Shown: piece after piece, positions 35,101-44,163 of the stretch
Layout: every line of letters begins with the position of its first letter
Position numbering within the stretch: the first letter of the stretch is position 1
Assembly (NCBI GenBank): GCA_947396885.1
Contig: OX377202.1
Location: 17,174,001-17,238,000 of the forward strand
Source of the DNA: Heligmosomoides polygyrus polygyrus
Lineage: Eukaryota; Nematoda; Chromadorea; Rhabditida; Heligmosomidae
Length of the DNA stretch: 64,000 nucleotides
Direction of reading: 5' to 3'
Position numbers and translations under genes: made by a program
The notes under the pieces: model-generated
Databases searched by the model: none
What the model was told of the DNA's origin: nothing
The model's input: only the letters and a program-made list of their open reading frames with translations

Positions 35101-37822
35101 CTATACACGACACCAAGCATGTGCCCTATTCGTGCGTATGAGCCGGGATATGATCAGCCGCCACGATTACGGTGGTAGCAAGGGAAGGCGGCTACGTGTT
35201 CCCGCACCCTCACGGCGCGTCTTCACGACATGTACAGAGAATACACTTTAACTGAATTAGCAAACAGGACTAGCGGAATAAACAGTGAAACGTGGCAAGA
35301 ACCTTCCTTCTGGAGTACACCTTGGTCTTTTTTCTTGAGCCCTAAACTAAACCGAATGCGTCCAGCTCTGCAGAAATCAGTGTCTCTGATTTCTGCAGAG
35401 CTGGACGCATTCGGTGTCAAGGCAAGAACTACCTAGCAGGGAAGAAGTGTTTGCTTAACGGGAGAGCGCTACAAATCCGTCCTAGTCGGGGGAGGGACAG
35501 TGGTTCGCCATTCCATTCCCACTCTTGAGTTTGCCTAAAAGCCTCAGCTACCCTCAAGCAATACGGTAGCACTCATTCGAACTCAGGGGGTGTGGTGTCG
35601 CGTCGTGGGGTGATGGGCGCAACTGTAGCTAGGTACTGCACCATTCCAACTGGGATAGATCCGATCGCTATCTCCATGCATGTCCCTCTTACCACTTCCT
35701 GACACCAAAACTATTTCGGAAGCGCACTTCAGGTGCAGTGATGAATAAATAAAAAATAAAAAATAAGTAAATAAATAAATCTCAGCCGAAAAACGACACT
35801 CACCATGCTGATCGTGGCTGGAGCCACCGGCTGTGAATGTTCCCAAGCGCTTGCCATCGGATGAACGCCAGCGCGGCACCCATGTACAACGTTATGGCGT
35901 GGAGCGCTATACTGACAACGACGTGAATCTTCAGAAACATCATCCAGTTGTACGAGTAGCCGTTGTCGCCCTATAGTTAGGAAGTGTTGGTTTGATTTTT
36001 ACGAAACAACGTAAATTTTTAGAACATTGGTAGGGTGACTATTTTGAGAGAACATTTTGGGCACTATTGCATTCAAAACTCCACGGGTCGAGGAGAGGTC
36101 GAAAAAAATCGCCCAAACTTCGGCTAGGAGGGTTATTTGGGGTGCTGATCACGAATATGACATCCGTTTTTCGTTTTACGGTGCGGGTTACCAAGGCTGC
36201 CATGATCACGGTCAACCTACCGTACTGCAGCGTAAAACGAAAACCGGATGCCAGATTTGTGATCAGCACCTCAAATAACCCCACTAGCCGAAGTTTGGGC
36301 GAAATCGGTGATCATGACCTTGGCAGCCTTAGTCACCCGTACCTACCGTAACCTACTGTACTCCAGCGTAAAACGAAAGCGGATGTCAGATTCGTGATCA
36401 GCATCCCAAATAACCCCCCTAAATAGTGCCATATTTTGTACTGGAGCGTAAGGTTAAGCCACGCTGGATCAGGCTTTTCTTATCTGAGCACCAATCTGAA
36501 ACAGCTCTCCGTTCTGACCTTTACGACATGTTTTCTAGTCAGCAACAGTTTTCAGCATACTAGCAGGGCCTGGGTTGGTGAGGACGCTCCAACTCCAGAT
36601 TCGCGCTCCAGAGTAAACAAATCCATTGTCCAAAGCCATCAAAGTAATGTTTATTTGTACAATTTTCACGGCAAATTGAACACTCTTCAAACCCAAGTAG
36701 ACACATTTCTTGTCAAATTGTACACTTTTTGTACACCTGTATGGCTTAGAAGAGCGTTCGGATCAAACTGAATGCTCTTTTAAGCCTAAGCGAGCTTAAC
36801 ATAGCATATTCCAAATCAAAATAAGGGTAAAAAATCAAAAATCTTCAAAAAATTCTTCCAAATCAAAAGGATAAGGATAAGGTTTCTAAGCATGCCTAAC
36901 ATAACATCCTTCAAATCACAATAAACATAACAACTTCTAAATCAACCTAGAAGATTAGTATAATTTGTTCCCCAACAAAATTTAGTATCACTTTGAAATT
37001 GTTTAATTGGCTTCCCCAATGGGCGAACACGCTGCTTGAAATTTTATAAAATTGATGTTCTACAAGAACACATAGTAATTTAAAAATTATTCTAAAATGT
37101 AGGAAGGCAGCAGTGTTTAGCCAAAAAGACTGCCCCATGCGTTCGTCAAGCGCACCGCGATTTTCATGTGATTGATAGCCGAAGTTCTGCTTCCGTAAAT
37201 TGAAAAAATTTCAACGGTACAACAAAAACAACTGTAGAATACGCACACATCTTCACCTCCCTTTTTTAAGCTGCCTTGATTTAGTATAGGATAAACGAGA
37301 GCTACAAATTTTCCTCACGAAATAAAAGTTTATCAAATTTCAAACAGCGCATTTACTTCTTGAGGTAGCTGAATTAAAAGCTAGAAGTAATTTGGAACAA
37401 AAAGTTCAAAGAAACTTAATACCGAACCTTGAACAACAAATTATTCAGAAAAGTCTACGGTGTGAAGTGGACGAAGCTCGTTTTAATTTGGAGACATTCA
37501 GTTCCATTTCAAAAGCGTTAAGCGTCTAAACGAGCTTCTAAAGAAGAGTGTCTAATTTGATCCAAAAATAGTAGATAAATGCACATAAATATGTAACGGC
37601 AGGATAGTACCAACAAATACCTGATAGATTCTAAACCGAAAGAGGTAGATGGTGTAGGAGGTCATCGTGAAGACGTCACAGAACGCCACCGCGGTCAACA
37701 CACAGTTCACAGCACATCGTCTCATCCGCGGCCGTGACAGAACCAGGATGTGAATCGCGTTCGTAATCACTCCTATCAGGCATATCACTAGGCAGGCGTA
37801 TCGATGGAACACAGTGTAGACT
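26205..37822 (-). CDS. dmsr / FMRFamide-like neuropeptide receptor (7TM GPCR), seven exons, N-terminus unplaced
   Basis: A rhodopsin-class neuropeptide receptor of the plasma membrane. Exons on the minus strand: 37822-37621, 35970-35804, 33387-33312, 33244-33107, 31556-31343, 31205-31124, 26358-26205. All junctions are GT-AG and in phase (1033 nt, about 343 residues plus TAG). In order they encode TM1 (ends [15 protein letters not shown]), TM2, TM3 ([18 protein letters not shown] in place of DRY), TM4, an ECL2 with NYS glycosylation motif, TM5 (MKAIPC), ICL3 with DRTT, TM6 ([16 protein letters not shown]), TM7 ([18 protein letters not shown]) and helix 8 (MSSRYRQTF). The DRTT / TE-PQG-LLN / N-SV-F-LYC-MSS-R pattern is characteristic of myosuppressin/DMSR-type receptors, which bind FMRFamide-like peptides through G proteins. 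Exon 1 starts at an acceptor (ttttcag) with one carried-over base, so at least one upstream exon is missing. Introns carry SINE-A, RTE and DNA transposons. The ligand cannot be deduced. Confidence 0.88.
27117..28630 (-). pseudogene. Tc1-like transposase, interrupted
   Basis: N-terminal HTH region [16 protein letters not shown] (about 28550), frameshift near 28440, second HTH stretch [32 protein letters not shown] (to 28187). After the foldback insertion and a 57-nt GC-AG intron (27713-27657) comes [14 protein letters not shown] (first catalytic Asp), [11 protein letters not shown] (second Asp), [20 protein letters not shown] (Glu in PIEN) ending near 27230. The DDE triad residues are visible, but the frameshift and insertion inactivate it. 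Confidence 0.85.
27718..28183. mobile_element. Foldback / Harbinger-like MITE with TTA duplication
   Basis: Arms of about 215 bp: ccaggaaactatctcaacgg (27718) inverts to ccgttgaggtagtttcctgg (to 28183), with caatacaactctgcgcagag as a mid-arm word. Central loop about 27925-27985. Flanked by TTA at 27715-27717 and 28184-28186, the 3-bp duplication typical of PIF/Harbinger. It sits one base before the transposase exon end. Confidence 0.8.
28965..29097. mobile_element. Short GC-rich palindromic MITE
   Basis: ctcgtttagtgtgcgcgcga at 28969 is inverted at 29070-29095 (cgtcgcgcgcacactaaacg). Total about 130 bp, and the arms also share catgtgt.gtggc. Directly abuts the MITE ending at 28968. Confidence 0.7.
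29098..29802. other. Intronic spacer
   Basis: Part of the 4.8-kb GPCR intron; no gene supported on either strand. Confidence 0.45.
29820..30679 (+). mobile_element. 5'-truncated retrotransposon (YADD-type RT) with 17-bp TSD
   Basis: Encodes [38 protein letters not shown] (RT motif YADD), then a frameshift near 30003 and [70 protein letters not shown] stop (30659). Tail ggagaagaagaaa. Perfect repeats ATTGAGAGCACTATCAT at 29803-29819 and 30680-30696 bound it. Inactive: one frameshift and no N-terminal RT or endonuclease. Confidence 0.9.
30700..31120. other. Intronic spacer
   Basis: GPCR intron sequence, nothing recognised. Confidence 0.4.
31124..31205 (-). CDS. GPCR exon f (ECL3, first half of TM7)
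   Basis: Acceptor tttttgcag before 31205, donor TGCAG|gtaaat after 31124. Encodes [20 protein letters not shown] then LLSLVNC. The split serine codon AG/T joins it to the exon at 26358 across a roughly 4.8-kb intron. Confidence 0.87.
31343..31556 (-). CDS. GPCR exon e (TM5, ICL3, TM6)
   Basis: Acceptor ttttaag before 31556, donor AACG|gtaagc after 31343. Encodes [19 protein letters not shown], a short basic ICL3 ending [12 protein letters not shown], then TM6 [24 protein letters not shown] followed by TELPQG is the strongest family signature in the gene. Confidence 0.9.
31660..31952 (-). mobile_element. SINE-A copy with TSD, in GPCR intron
   Basis: Starts aggataaaggataaaggacg and ends near the A box (cctgcgctacacgagccca). 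AAAAATCATAAA occurs at 31648-31659 and 31953-31964, a 12-bp target duplication. Confidence 0.86.
32082..32127. repeat. (AAAT)n microsatellite
   Basis: About 11 units of aaat/ataa. Confidence 0.9.
32695..33095 (+). mobile_element. SINE-A copy, diverged, in GPCR intron
   Basis: The 5' part at 32695-32890 (ggttcgagcttcccgcccac at the B box) and the 3' part at 32985-33075 (tacgcattcgtttccacgac, aataacgccgtctttcatcc) are separated by about 95 bp of unrelated sequence. Its end runs up to the exon at 33107. Confidence 0.75.
33107..33244 (-). CDS. GPCR exon d (ECL2 and start of TM5)
   Basis: Acceptor ttgagtag before 33244, donor ATGAAG|gtgagc after 33107; 46 whole codons, phase 0 at both ends. Encodes [40 protein letters not shown] is a glycosylation sequon and the Cys is a candidate for the ECL2 disulfide. 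The intron separating it from the previous exon is only 67 bp. Confidence 0.82.
33312..33387 (-). CDS. GPCR exon c (TM4)
   Basis: Acceptor tttttttcag before 33387. The first base completes TGG (W), then [19 protein letters not shown] and LHEIFV follow. I chose donor GTG|gtagct at 33312 because it alone keeps frame with the next exon. A second GT 16 bp downstream (AAAG|gtgcct) would shift the frame. Confidence 0.75.
33500..33960. other. Intronic spacer
   Basis: Between GPCR exons b and c; nothing recognised. Confidence 0.4.
33965..34275 (+). mobile_element. SINE-A copy, diverged
   Basis: gcagaagcatagtcggaaga at the A-box position, ggtccggattttccgttcag at the B box, ending gattgcccaacgccgaccat. 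Roughly 75% like the consensus. Confidence 0.72.
34830..35065. repeat. AT-rich imperfect tandem repeat, about 55-60 bp
   Basis: The word aaaacg(c)aattttttgaa recurs about four times (near 34890, 34930, 34975 and, diverged, 35010), with ttcgaatac-type linkers. Confidence 0.55.
35351..35415. repeat. Perfect 30-bp hairpin with 5-nt loop
   Basis: 35351-35380 (begins accgaatgcgtccagctctg) and 35386-35415 are exact reverse complements over 30 bp; the loop is TGTCT. Beyond the arms the flanks do not pair. Located in GPCR intron b-c. Confidence 0.92.
35804..35970 (-). CDS. GPCR exon b (TM3)
   Basis: Acceptor aactatag before 35970, donor CATG|gtgagt after 35804. Translation begins [16 protein letters not shown] and contains [18 protein letters not shown], the TM3 end where this subfamily has xxRW or xxRx in place of DRY. 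Leaves two bases (TG) for the next codon. Confidence 0.85.
36104..36430. mobile_element. Palindromic repeat (77-bp arms) plus an extra half unit
   Basis: Arms 36104-36180 and 36231-36307 (gcccaaacttcggctag, ggtgctgatcac) are inverted. 36310-36430 repeats the right half again (cgtaaaacgaaagcggatgt). A short relative is at 46385-46430. Confidence 0.7.
36655..37572. mobile_element. Family P element, full-length relative, in GPCR intron
   Basis: Begins acaattttcacggcaaattg and ends agagtgtctaatttgatcca. The middle carries atagccgaagttctgc and cgcgattttcatgtgattga, as the copies at 6637 and 47600 do. More diverged than those. Confidence 0.6.
37621..37822 (-). CDS. GPCR exon a (TM1-ICL1-TM2)
   Basis: Acceptor cttttcag before 37822, donor CAG|gtattt after 37621. 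It encodes [12 protein letters not shown]...[14 protein letters not shown] and the TM2 segment [14 protein letters not shown]. One base is carried in from an unlocated upstream exon, and it ends in phase 0. Confidence 0.85.
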
Positions 37823-38004
37823 CTGAAAAGTCGATCGATTATTGATTGTTGGAGGATAAGCCATGCCTTTTCCCCGGTTCATGTTATAAAACCGCATGTT
37901 TTGCGCGAGTTTTGCCTGATTTTTCAGGAAATTATGCTACTATTGAAACCTTAATAGAAGCTGTGTGCGTCATATGGCACCATATTTCGATAGATGTAAT
38001 TTAT

Positions 38005-38300
38005 TGCAGAGCGTTTGTAGTGCGGTTGGAGGCAGTCGCATGAACCCGACTCAGGGTTCTTGGTTAGAATTTCCAGCCAACCCAACCAGAATTTCTACTC
38101 AACTAGGGTGATTGAGTTGGTAGCAGACTTGTATGGAAAGGATAAATCACTGACTTGTCCTCGGCTGGCCACCACAAGTCCGTGTGTGGGCTAAATAGCA
38201 TTGAAACTACCTTCACGACAGCACGTGCAAGTAGAATACGTGGCACATCCCGAAAGAGATTGAATAGCTCCCCTTAGTGTCCTTTGTCCTTTGTTTGGTC
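38005..38300 (+). mobile_element. SINE-A copy, diverged
   Basis: gtttgtagtgcggttggagg (A box), ggttcttggttagaatttcc (B box), ending tgaatagctccccttagtgt. Tail lost. Confidence 0.75.
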
Positions 38301-39197
38301 AATACAATGAATCGCGATGACAAGTCAGTCTCCGTTAGTGTGGAATGCTTATCAGCCTGGCAGAACAATGTCTTATCTAATGCGTAACTATGTGTACTCT
38401 TGAGTGATAAATAAACAAAAATAATAATAAATTCTGTGACCTTAGCCTCAAACTCTGTGCATCATGTGCATCATGTACTTCTCAGACTTCATCAGCTTGT
38501 CATGCTGAAGTTCTTCGCTGTTTTCTAACTGCTCTTAAAGGTTTGTGGTATGTCTCATCATGAAATCCGTCGCCGGACCCCGGATTGTCGCCGGCTCTCG
38601 GAGCCAGTGTTTACACAAAGCCAGGAGTTGCCGAGTGTTTTTCGTGGAACATCCCACGGCGATCCAGTGGTTCGTCGGGTCTGCAACACAAACACACACA
38701 GACATGGACTCCGGCCAAGTTGGCAGATGCCCGATCCGTCATCGGTTCGTAAGAGCCTTCGGCTTCAACGTGACAAGAGAAGCCGTGTCGTAGTGTTTCT
38801 GGATAAACACAACTCTGCGATGAATCATTGGTGGTGCTTCATCTGATCCCTTAGCGATGCATGAGAAAACACATGTTGCTCTACCTAGGCACGCAAATCC
38901 TTTGCATTGAATGTGCCTATTCAGACGGCGACGAGACTGATCAAAGGTATGGGAGGTGAATGTCGTGACCTTCTTAAAGAATGGAGTTAAACACCGCTTT
39001 CCTTACGTGCTTGGATCTATGGTCTTCTGCACCAAGCTATTGCTATTGCCAGCATATTGCTGTCAGATATGGCCTAGTGTTGGCTAGTAACACAACAGCA
39101 AAGTAAATAAAAGAGAATCTGAAGAAGCAGAAGCTGGGCTAAACCGAACTCTTCTGCGAGTTTTAAATCCAACCAGTCGTATCTCTGCACAAAATAT
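38301..39197. other. Spacer, nothing recognised
   Basis: A GC-rich patch at 38560-38800 has overlapping ORFs without a recognisable domain. The missing first GPCR exon could lie here or further upstream, but I could not place it. Confidence 0.35.
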
Positions 39198-39199
39198 TA

Positions 39200-40081
39200 G
39201 GGTGTCCCACACGGAATGTCGCATCAGACCGAAAAGTTAAATTCATACAAAGGACTTAAACCAAACTTAATTCGGTATTATGTCCTCCACTATTATCAAC
39301 AACCTTTCCCCAACGTACATGCAGAGATTGATTCCCGTCTTTAAAGAAATGAGCTAGCCGCGAATCGAGGAACTTGGTCACCCAAATCCGGATTTCATCG
39401 TACTCGGCGAACTTCTTTCCAGCCAAGGCGTGCTGCATCGTGCGGAATATTTGGTAGTGGGCAATGTCGGGGCTTTACAGCGGATGAGGCAAAACGCTCC
39501 AACCAAGTTTCTTGATTTTCTACTGAACGACTTTGCGATATGAGTCTGCAGAGCATGCAGCAAGTTGGTAGAGGAAGTGTAAACTCGATTTGGAGTTAAA
39601 CTTGGAGCAGGATTTGGAGTAGAATTTGGAGGAGGCATACTTTACTGCAATTTCCCGAGTCGATCTTTTCGGATCAGCTTCAACGGCAGTCCGCGAAGGG
39701 TCGTTATCTAGGATAGGCGCTTGTCTTCCGTGCTTTTCGTCTTCAAGAGTATCGTCGCCCACGGTAAGACGTTGGAACCGCCGCTCGCATTGTCTTTTGA
39801 AGATGACATCTTTGTCAAATGCAGCTATCGACGAACGATGCGATTCCGCAGCGGATTTCTTCAATTTGAAGTCGTAGAGAAAGGACGCACACACGGTCAT
39901 TTTCTGGTCCCCTGTAGTCTGAAGGCTGTAATTTTAGAAACCGATGAAGGGCTGAAGTAGGAAAAATAGGGAATGTGGAAGATGAAACGCCCTAAAAACT
40001 GACCCTATGTGAGCTCACAACCGATGCGAATAGTTGTAAAAAGAAGGCCACGATGTATGCGACATTCTGTATAGGACAACC
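39200..40081 (-). pseudogene. mariner deletion derivative with TIRs
   Basis: TA-flanked; the left tip gggtgtcccacacggaatgt matches the inverted right tip ggttgtcctatacagaatgt. Minus-strand coding: N-terminal HTH FLYDFKLKKSAAESHRSS, RQCERRFQRLTVGDDTLEDE and DNDPSRTAVEADPKRSTREI (39900-39650), then a jump to KKLGWSVLPHPL and MQHALAGKKFAEYDEIRIWV, with WGKVVDN near the C-terminus (39300). The middle with the first two catalytic Asp residues is deleted, so it cannot be active. Confidence 0.82.
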
Positions 40082-40179
40082 TACTAACTAGCCTGCTGCG
40101 TAGTAATGGTTAGTTCGATAATTGATGTCATCTTTTCATATTTTTGAGAGTGAATTTATTTATATTACCAACAAATACT

Positions 40180-40620
40180 AATCAGTGACATAGTGACCAT
40201 TTTGTTGAATGACCTTTTGCCATCTTTTGGTAAGTTGAAAAATTCCACGTTTAAAGTTGAGAAAGAAGCCATGGTTTTAAGAAGCGAAGAAAACTAACTC
40301 ATTTTTAACTGCTTGCTCGAGTTCAGAATTTCCATGGTTTTGAGGGAGCGAAACAAATGGTAATCTGGTGATTGCTGGCATTAAGTCACGGCCATAGGAT
40401 GGATGTGGCATTATTTTGTCGTCATCAGTAGTAACTCCACGACTATGTGGTACATCTTGCACATTAGAATTTCCAGAGCGAAAGCGAGCAAACTAACGCT
40501 GACTTTGACGTTCAGAAAGACAGTTCTCGCCTTAAACTTCACATCGCGTGAATGTGCCTTCGCGCTTCTATTAGAAATTTGTCAAAGGCCACGTTTTAGC
40601 AGCGAGTAGAGCTCCAAACC
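40180..40620 (-). pseudogene. Another mariner transposase C-terminal relic
   Basis: Minus strand: PHPSYGRDLMPA (equivalent of HPPYSPDL-P), EQAVKNELVFFAS, then after a frameshift KRWQKVIQQNGHYVTD and stop (40190). Family motif ERWQKVI-NG-Y is clear. Different subfamily from its neighbour at 39.2 kb. Confidence 0.7.
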
Positions 40621-41890
40621 TTTTACTGGATTATTTCTGAGCATGAAAAGGTTCGGGATACAGCTTCTGTCATTTTCAGCCTACTCAGAGGTCCACAGGA
40701 AATTTGGAAATCACTACGATTCTTCCCAGATAACCCCCTACAACCATGTATATAGGTCGCCTTGAGAATCTCAACGGTCATCTCGTTGACTCGTTAGACC
40801 TGTACAAAAGAAGCAGCACATCCAGTTCATGGTAAGTTGACAATTTCCGGGTAATGGTGTAAGAATATAAAAGACCAGAGCACGAGCAGGCCGGCTCTTA
40901 CTGGAAGAGATTCGACTCTTAACTAGAACACTACCACTAAAAATCCTTCAAAGTGTTTCAGTCAAGAGAATGAAGAAGGTGGTGACTCAATTTTGGCAGA
41001 ACGAGACTTTTCGCTCGCCCACGTTCTGCAGCTTTCTTCACCTTTTCAAGCGCTGGATCCTCATCCAAGAAATTTTCCGATCAAAATGTTCGCGCGAATA
41101 AAAGTCCCGAAATTGTCCTTGACCACGTGCCCTCCACGGGCGGCGGGTTTCAGCCCTGACACAGTCGATCTTCGGTCGTTTTTTTGCAGAAGCTAATAAT
41201 CGCGTTTCCACTGGCACACACGCACCCCGGGGCCGCGCCCTTCGTGTCCAACACGCGGAACGACGAGCAATTTCCTGAAGTGAGTTCGTCCCCCCATTGC
41301 CTCTCGTCCACTCACTTCCTCAGCTTGGCACGTTTGCGTCGTCGTCGAGGACGACGGTGAGATGATGAGCAAAGTCAATCTGTGGGCGAACTCCCATTCC
41401 CTATATCGCCCGCGGCCTCCTGCTCCAATGCGGAACTTCCGATTGGTGACGGTAAACAACTGATGAAGTAAATACGGGAGAATTCAGTGCTATTTTTGGA
41501 GGACTGGACCGGATTGAGAAAGATAATCATAGAGCATGCAGCCCCTTCGCCTGATGATTGCCGTAGATAAGCTTCCTGGTGTCAAAAAGGTCGCTGTAGG
41601 AAGTGTTTCAGATAGGGCCAGTATTATATCACCGCTAGTGAAAGCTGTATTCATCCTGGACTAGCGACTCTTCCAGACGCAGACCTGGTGCGAAGGTGGC
41701 ATTCGAGAAAAGAAAGTAGCCGTTCATGATAAGTCGCATTTTACTGAACGTCCAAATGCTGACAGGGCTGAAAGTGATCTTCACTATTGGCAAAAGATGA
41801 AAAGGAAGAAAAAACTGAAAATGCAGAGTCTGTTTCCCGTCTAGTGGAGAATCAATCACCAATTACATCCGCTTTCAACCTCTTTTATTT
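40621..41890. other. Spacer, nothing recognised
   Basis: ORFs at 40993-41196 (plus) and 41193-41459 (minus) have no identifiable domain. Confidence 0.4.
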
Positions 41891-41899
41891 AGATTTCGG

Positions 41900-43072
41900 A
41901 TCTATCCTTGTCGGAGCATCCACTTTACCGCTCTTGAAGGACACTGATATACTAAGTAGGAACACCATGAGTGAGGAGGGTGTCGTTAACCGCTTCAGTT
42001 TCGACGGAATCGGATGCCTTCTTCAGGAACGTAAGACGGAGCGGCAGTTTACTGTTCTCTCGCCACACTTCACGATCAAGATCTCACCATTCTACAACGA
42101 CGTCGTCATCGACGAGAAGAGCTGGGTTCGGCAGGGGACACCATATCTCCAAAGCTCTTCAGCCACCCTCGAAAACGTCATGAGCGAACTAGAATGGGAA
42201 GACACGGGAGTGAAGGTCGCCGGCCGGCAACTGCACCATCCTCGCTTCGCTGACGACATCGTGCTCATAACACCGAGCATCAGCCAGGCAGAGCGAATGG
42301 TGGCCGACTTCGATCGTGTATGTGGGAGCGTTTGGCTGCAGCTGAATCTTATGAAGACGATGTTAATGAGAAACGGACGAGTTTCTGATGCCCCATTCTC
42401 GCTCAGCGGAACGAACATTTCCGAATGCTCCAGCTACGTGTATCTGGGTCGCGAAGTCAATATGGCCAGCGACCTAGCGCCAGAGCTGGGCAGGAGGAAA
42501 CGAGCGGCTTGGAGAGCTTTCAAGAGCGTCGAAGAAGACGAAGAACGTCCGACTCCGTGCCCACCTATTCGACTCTACCGTTCTTCCTGCCCTAACATAC
42601 GCCTCAGAGACCTGGGCTATACGAAAGCAGGATGAACACGCGACCAGCGTCGCGCAGCGTGGAATCGAGAGGACGATGCTCGGAGTGACACGACTCACGC
42701 AAGTGAGAGAAGGCCTCCGGAATTCCGAGCTTCGCCGATGTTCGAAGATCAGAGACGCTGTCGCGTGGGCCAAGTTGTCGAAAATTAGGTGGGCCGGCCA
42801 CGTAGTGCGCTTGGCAGACATCCGCTGGACGAGAGCCATAGCCGACTGGATTCCCCGGGATGCCAAGAGAATACCGGGACGCCCACCAACGCGTTGGTCG
42901 GACTTCTTCGTGAAAGCCCTGAACGACCGGTATGACGCTCTTCATGTCCCTCGAGCGAGGAAGATCCATTGGACCACTCTGGCACGCGACAGGGACGAAA
43001 GGAGACGCTGCTGGCGCCCGTTCGAGCAAGTCGATGATCAACGAGACGACTGGTAATACAAGTGATAAAGGT
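41900..43072 (+). mobile_element. RTE element with 5' inversion
   Basis: From 42067 the plus strand encodes KISPFYNDVVIDEKSW, LENVMSELEWEDTGVK, FADDIVLITPSISQAERMVA, NISECSSYVYLGREVNMASD, then a frameshift or deletion near 42535, then [34 protein letters not shown] and a stop after DQRDDW (43056). Upstream, about 41900-42066 matches the same element in antisense: taggaacaccatgagtgagg to gttctctcgccacacttc equals the plus strand at 16290-16430, where the RT runs on minus. Tail ggtaatacaagtgataaagg. Confidence 0.88.
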
Positions 43073-43089
43073 GATTCTTGTCGGAGAGA

Positions 43090-43447
43090 ATCACTGCTAC
43101 AAAAGCGGAACAAACACGAACAGTGTGTCCAGTCCCGATCAGGAAGTGGCAAGGAGTGGTCCTTTCGTGGCCTAGTTCAGTGTGTCACCATTAGAAAATA
43201 GTTCGCTTTCAATTTTGGCGCCATTCTTCAGCAAACCGAGTGAAGTGCCCACCCCCGATAGGGTAGATCCTAGGCTTCTTTAAATTGATTTCTTTTCCTC
43301 CCCTTAGTGTATTTATTCTTGGATGTCATTACAAATTGACTAGTCTCATTATTCGCCTTGCAAGTGCAGCAGTGCGTGCATAAATACACGAGCGATCTAC
43401 ATTTCTGCATATATTAGCTAATCTCCCATACTACTTTAAATAATAGT
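43090..43447. other. Spacer, nothing recognised
   Basis: No supported feature. Confidence 0.4.
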
Positions 43448-43457
43448 TTCCCACGTA

Positions 43458-43752
43458 TGGGCGCGTGTAGCGCAGTCGGAGGAGGCGCCGGCTGTCGCGT
43501 GCACCCGATACCAGGTTGCTGGTTCGGATTTCCCGCTCAGGCCAACCAAGCCTTCCATCCCTCCGGAGTCGGTGAGTTGGTACCAGACTTGTCTGGGAAG
43601 GATAGTGCGCTGACTTGTACATCGGCTGGCCACCGCAATTGTATGGCCAAATACGCATTCAAGTCGTCTCCACGACATCCCGTAGAAGTAGAATGCGTAG
43701 CGCATCCCATAGAGGATGGAGTAACGCCGTTTTTTATCCTTTATCCTTATCC
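43458..43752 (+). mobile_element. SINE-A copy, near-consensus reference copy
   Basis: 295 bp. A box TAGCGCAGTCGG at 43468-43479, B box GGTTCGGATTTCC at 43521-43533 (one base off the tRNA consensus plus one insertion), conserved non-tRNA body, tail atcctttatccttatcc. Target duplication TTCCCACGTA at 43448-43457 and 43753-43762. Boxes 53 bp apart, compatible with a pol III promoter. Confidence 0.93.
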
Positions 43753-44059
43753 TTCCCACGTAACTTCCGCCATTAGTTTATCAATCTTTTTGCTCAGTTC
43801 TTATGCTCATCACATTTCTGCAGAAACTTCATCCAGCTTATCACATCGTATCAGGTCGACTACGAGGATATAGGAACCTGAAGTACTAAAATATTAGACT
43901 ACAGCCAAGCAAAAAATTGTTAACACCTCTTTTGTAAATAATTTGAATTTTGTTCGAGCCTTCTCAATAGTATTCGATTGTGTCCCTTGATTTGCTATGC
44001 TTGAAGGGTAATTGTTCCATGTCCCATTTCTCCATTAAACGCGATAGAAAATGAACTAG

Positions 44060-44163
44060 AGAAAAAGATAAAGGATGGTGTTATTCTATCTATGTCCCGG
44101 ATGCGCCACGCATTCTGTTCTAGAAAATATCGCGGTTCCAATTTGAATACATATTTGGCCAAT
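44060..44163 (-). mobile_element. SINE-A 3' part, inverted next to another copy
   Basis: aagataaaggatggtgttat and gatgcgccacgcattctgtt; breaks off after catatttggcca, where a plus-strand copy starts. Confidence 0.75.

Noticed and set aside
35351..35415. miRNA precursor
   Set aside because: A perfectly paired 30-bp stem with a 5-nt loop is unlike typical animal pre-miRNAs; no conserved seed can be argued from sequence alone.
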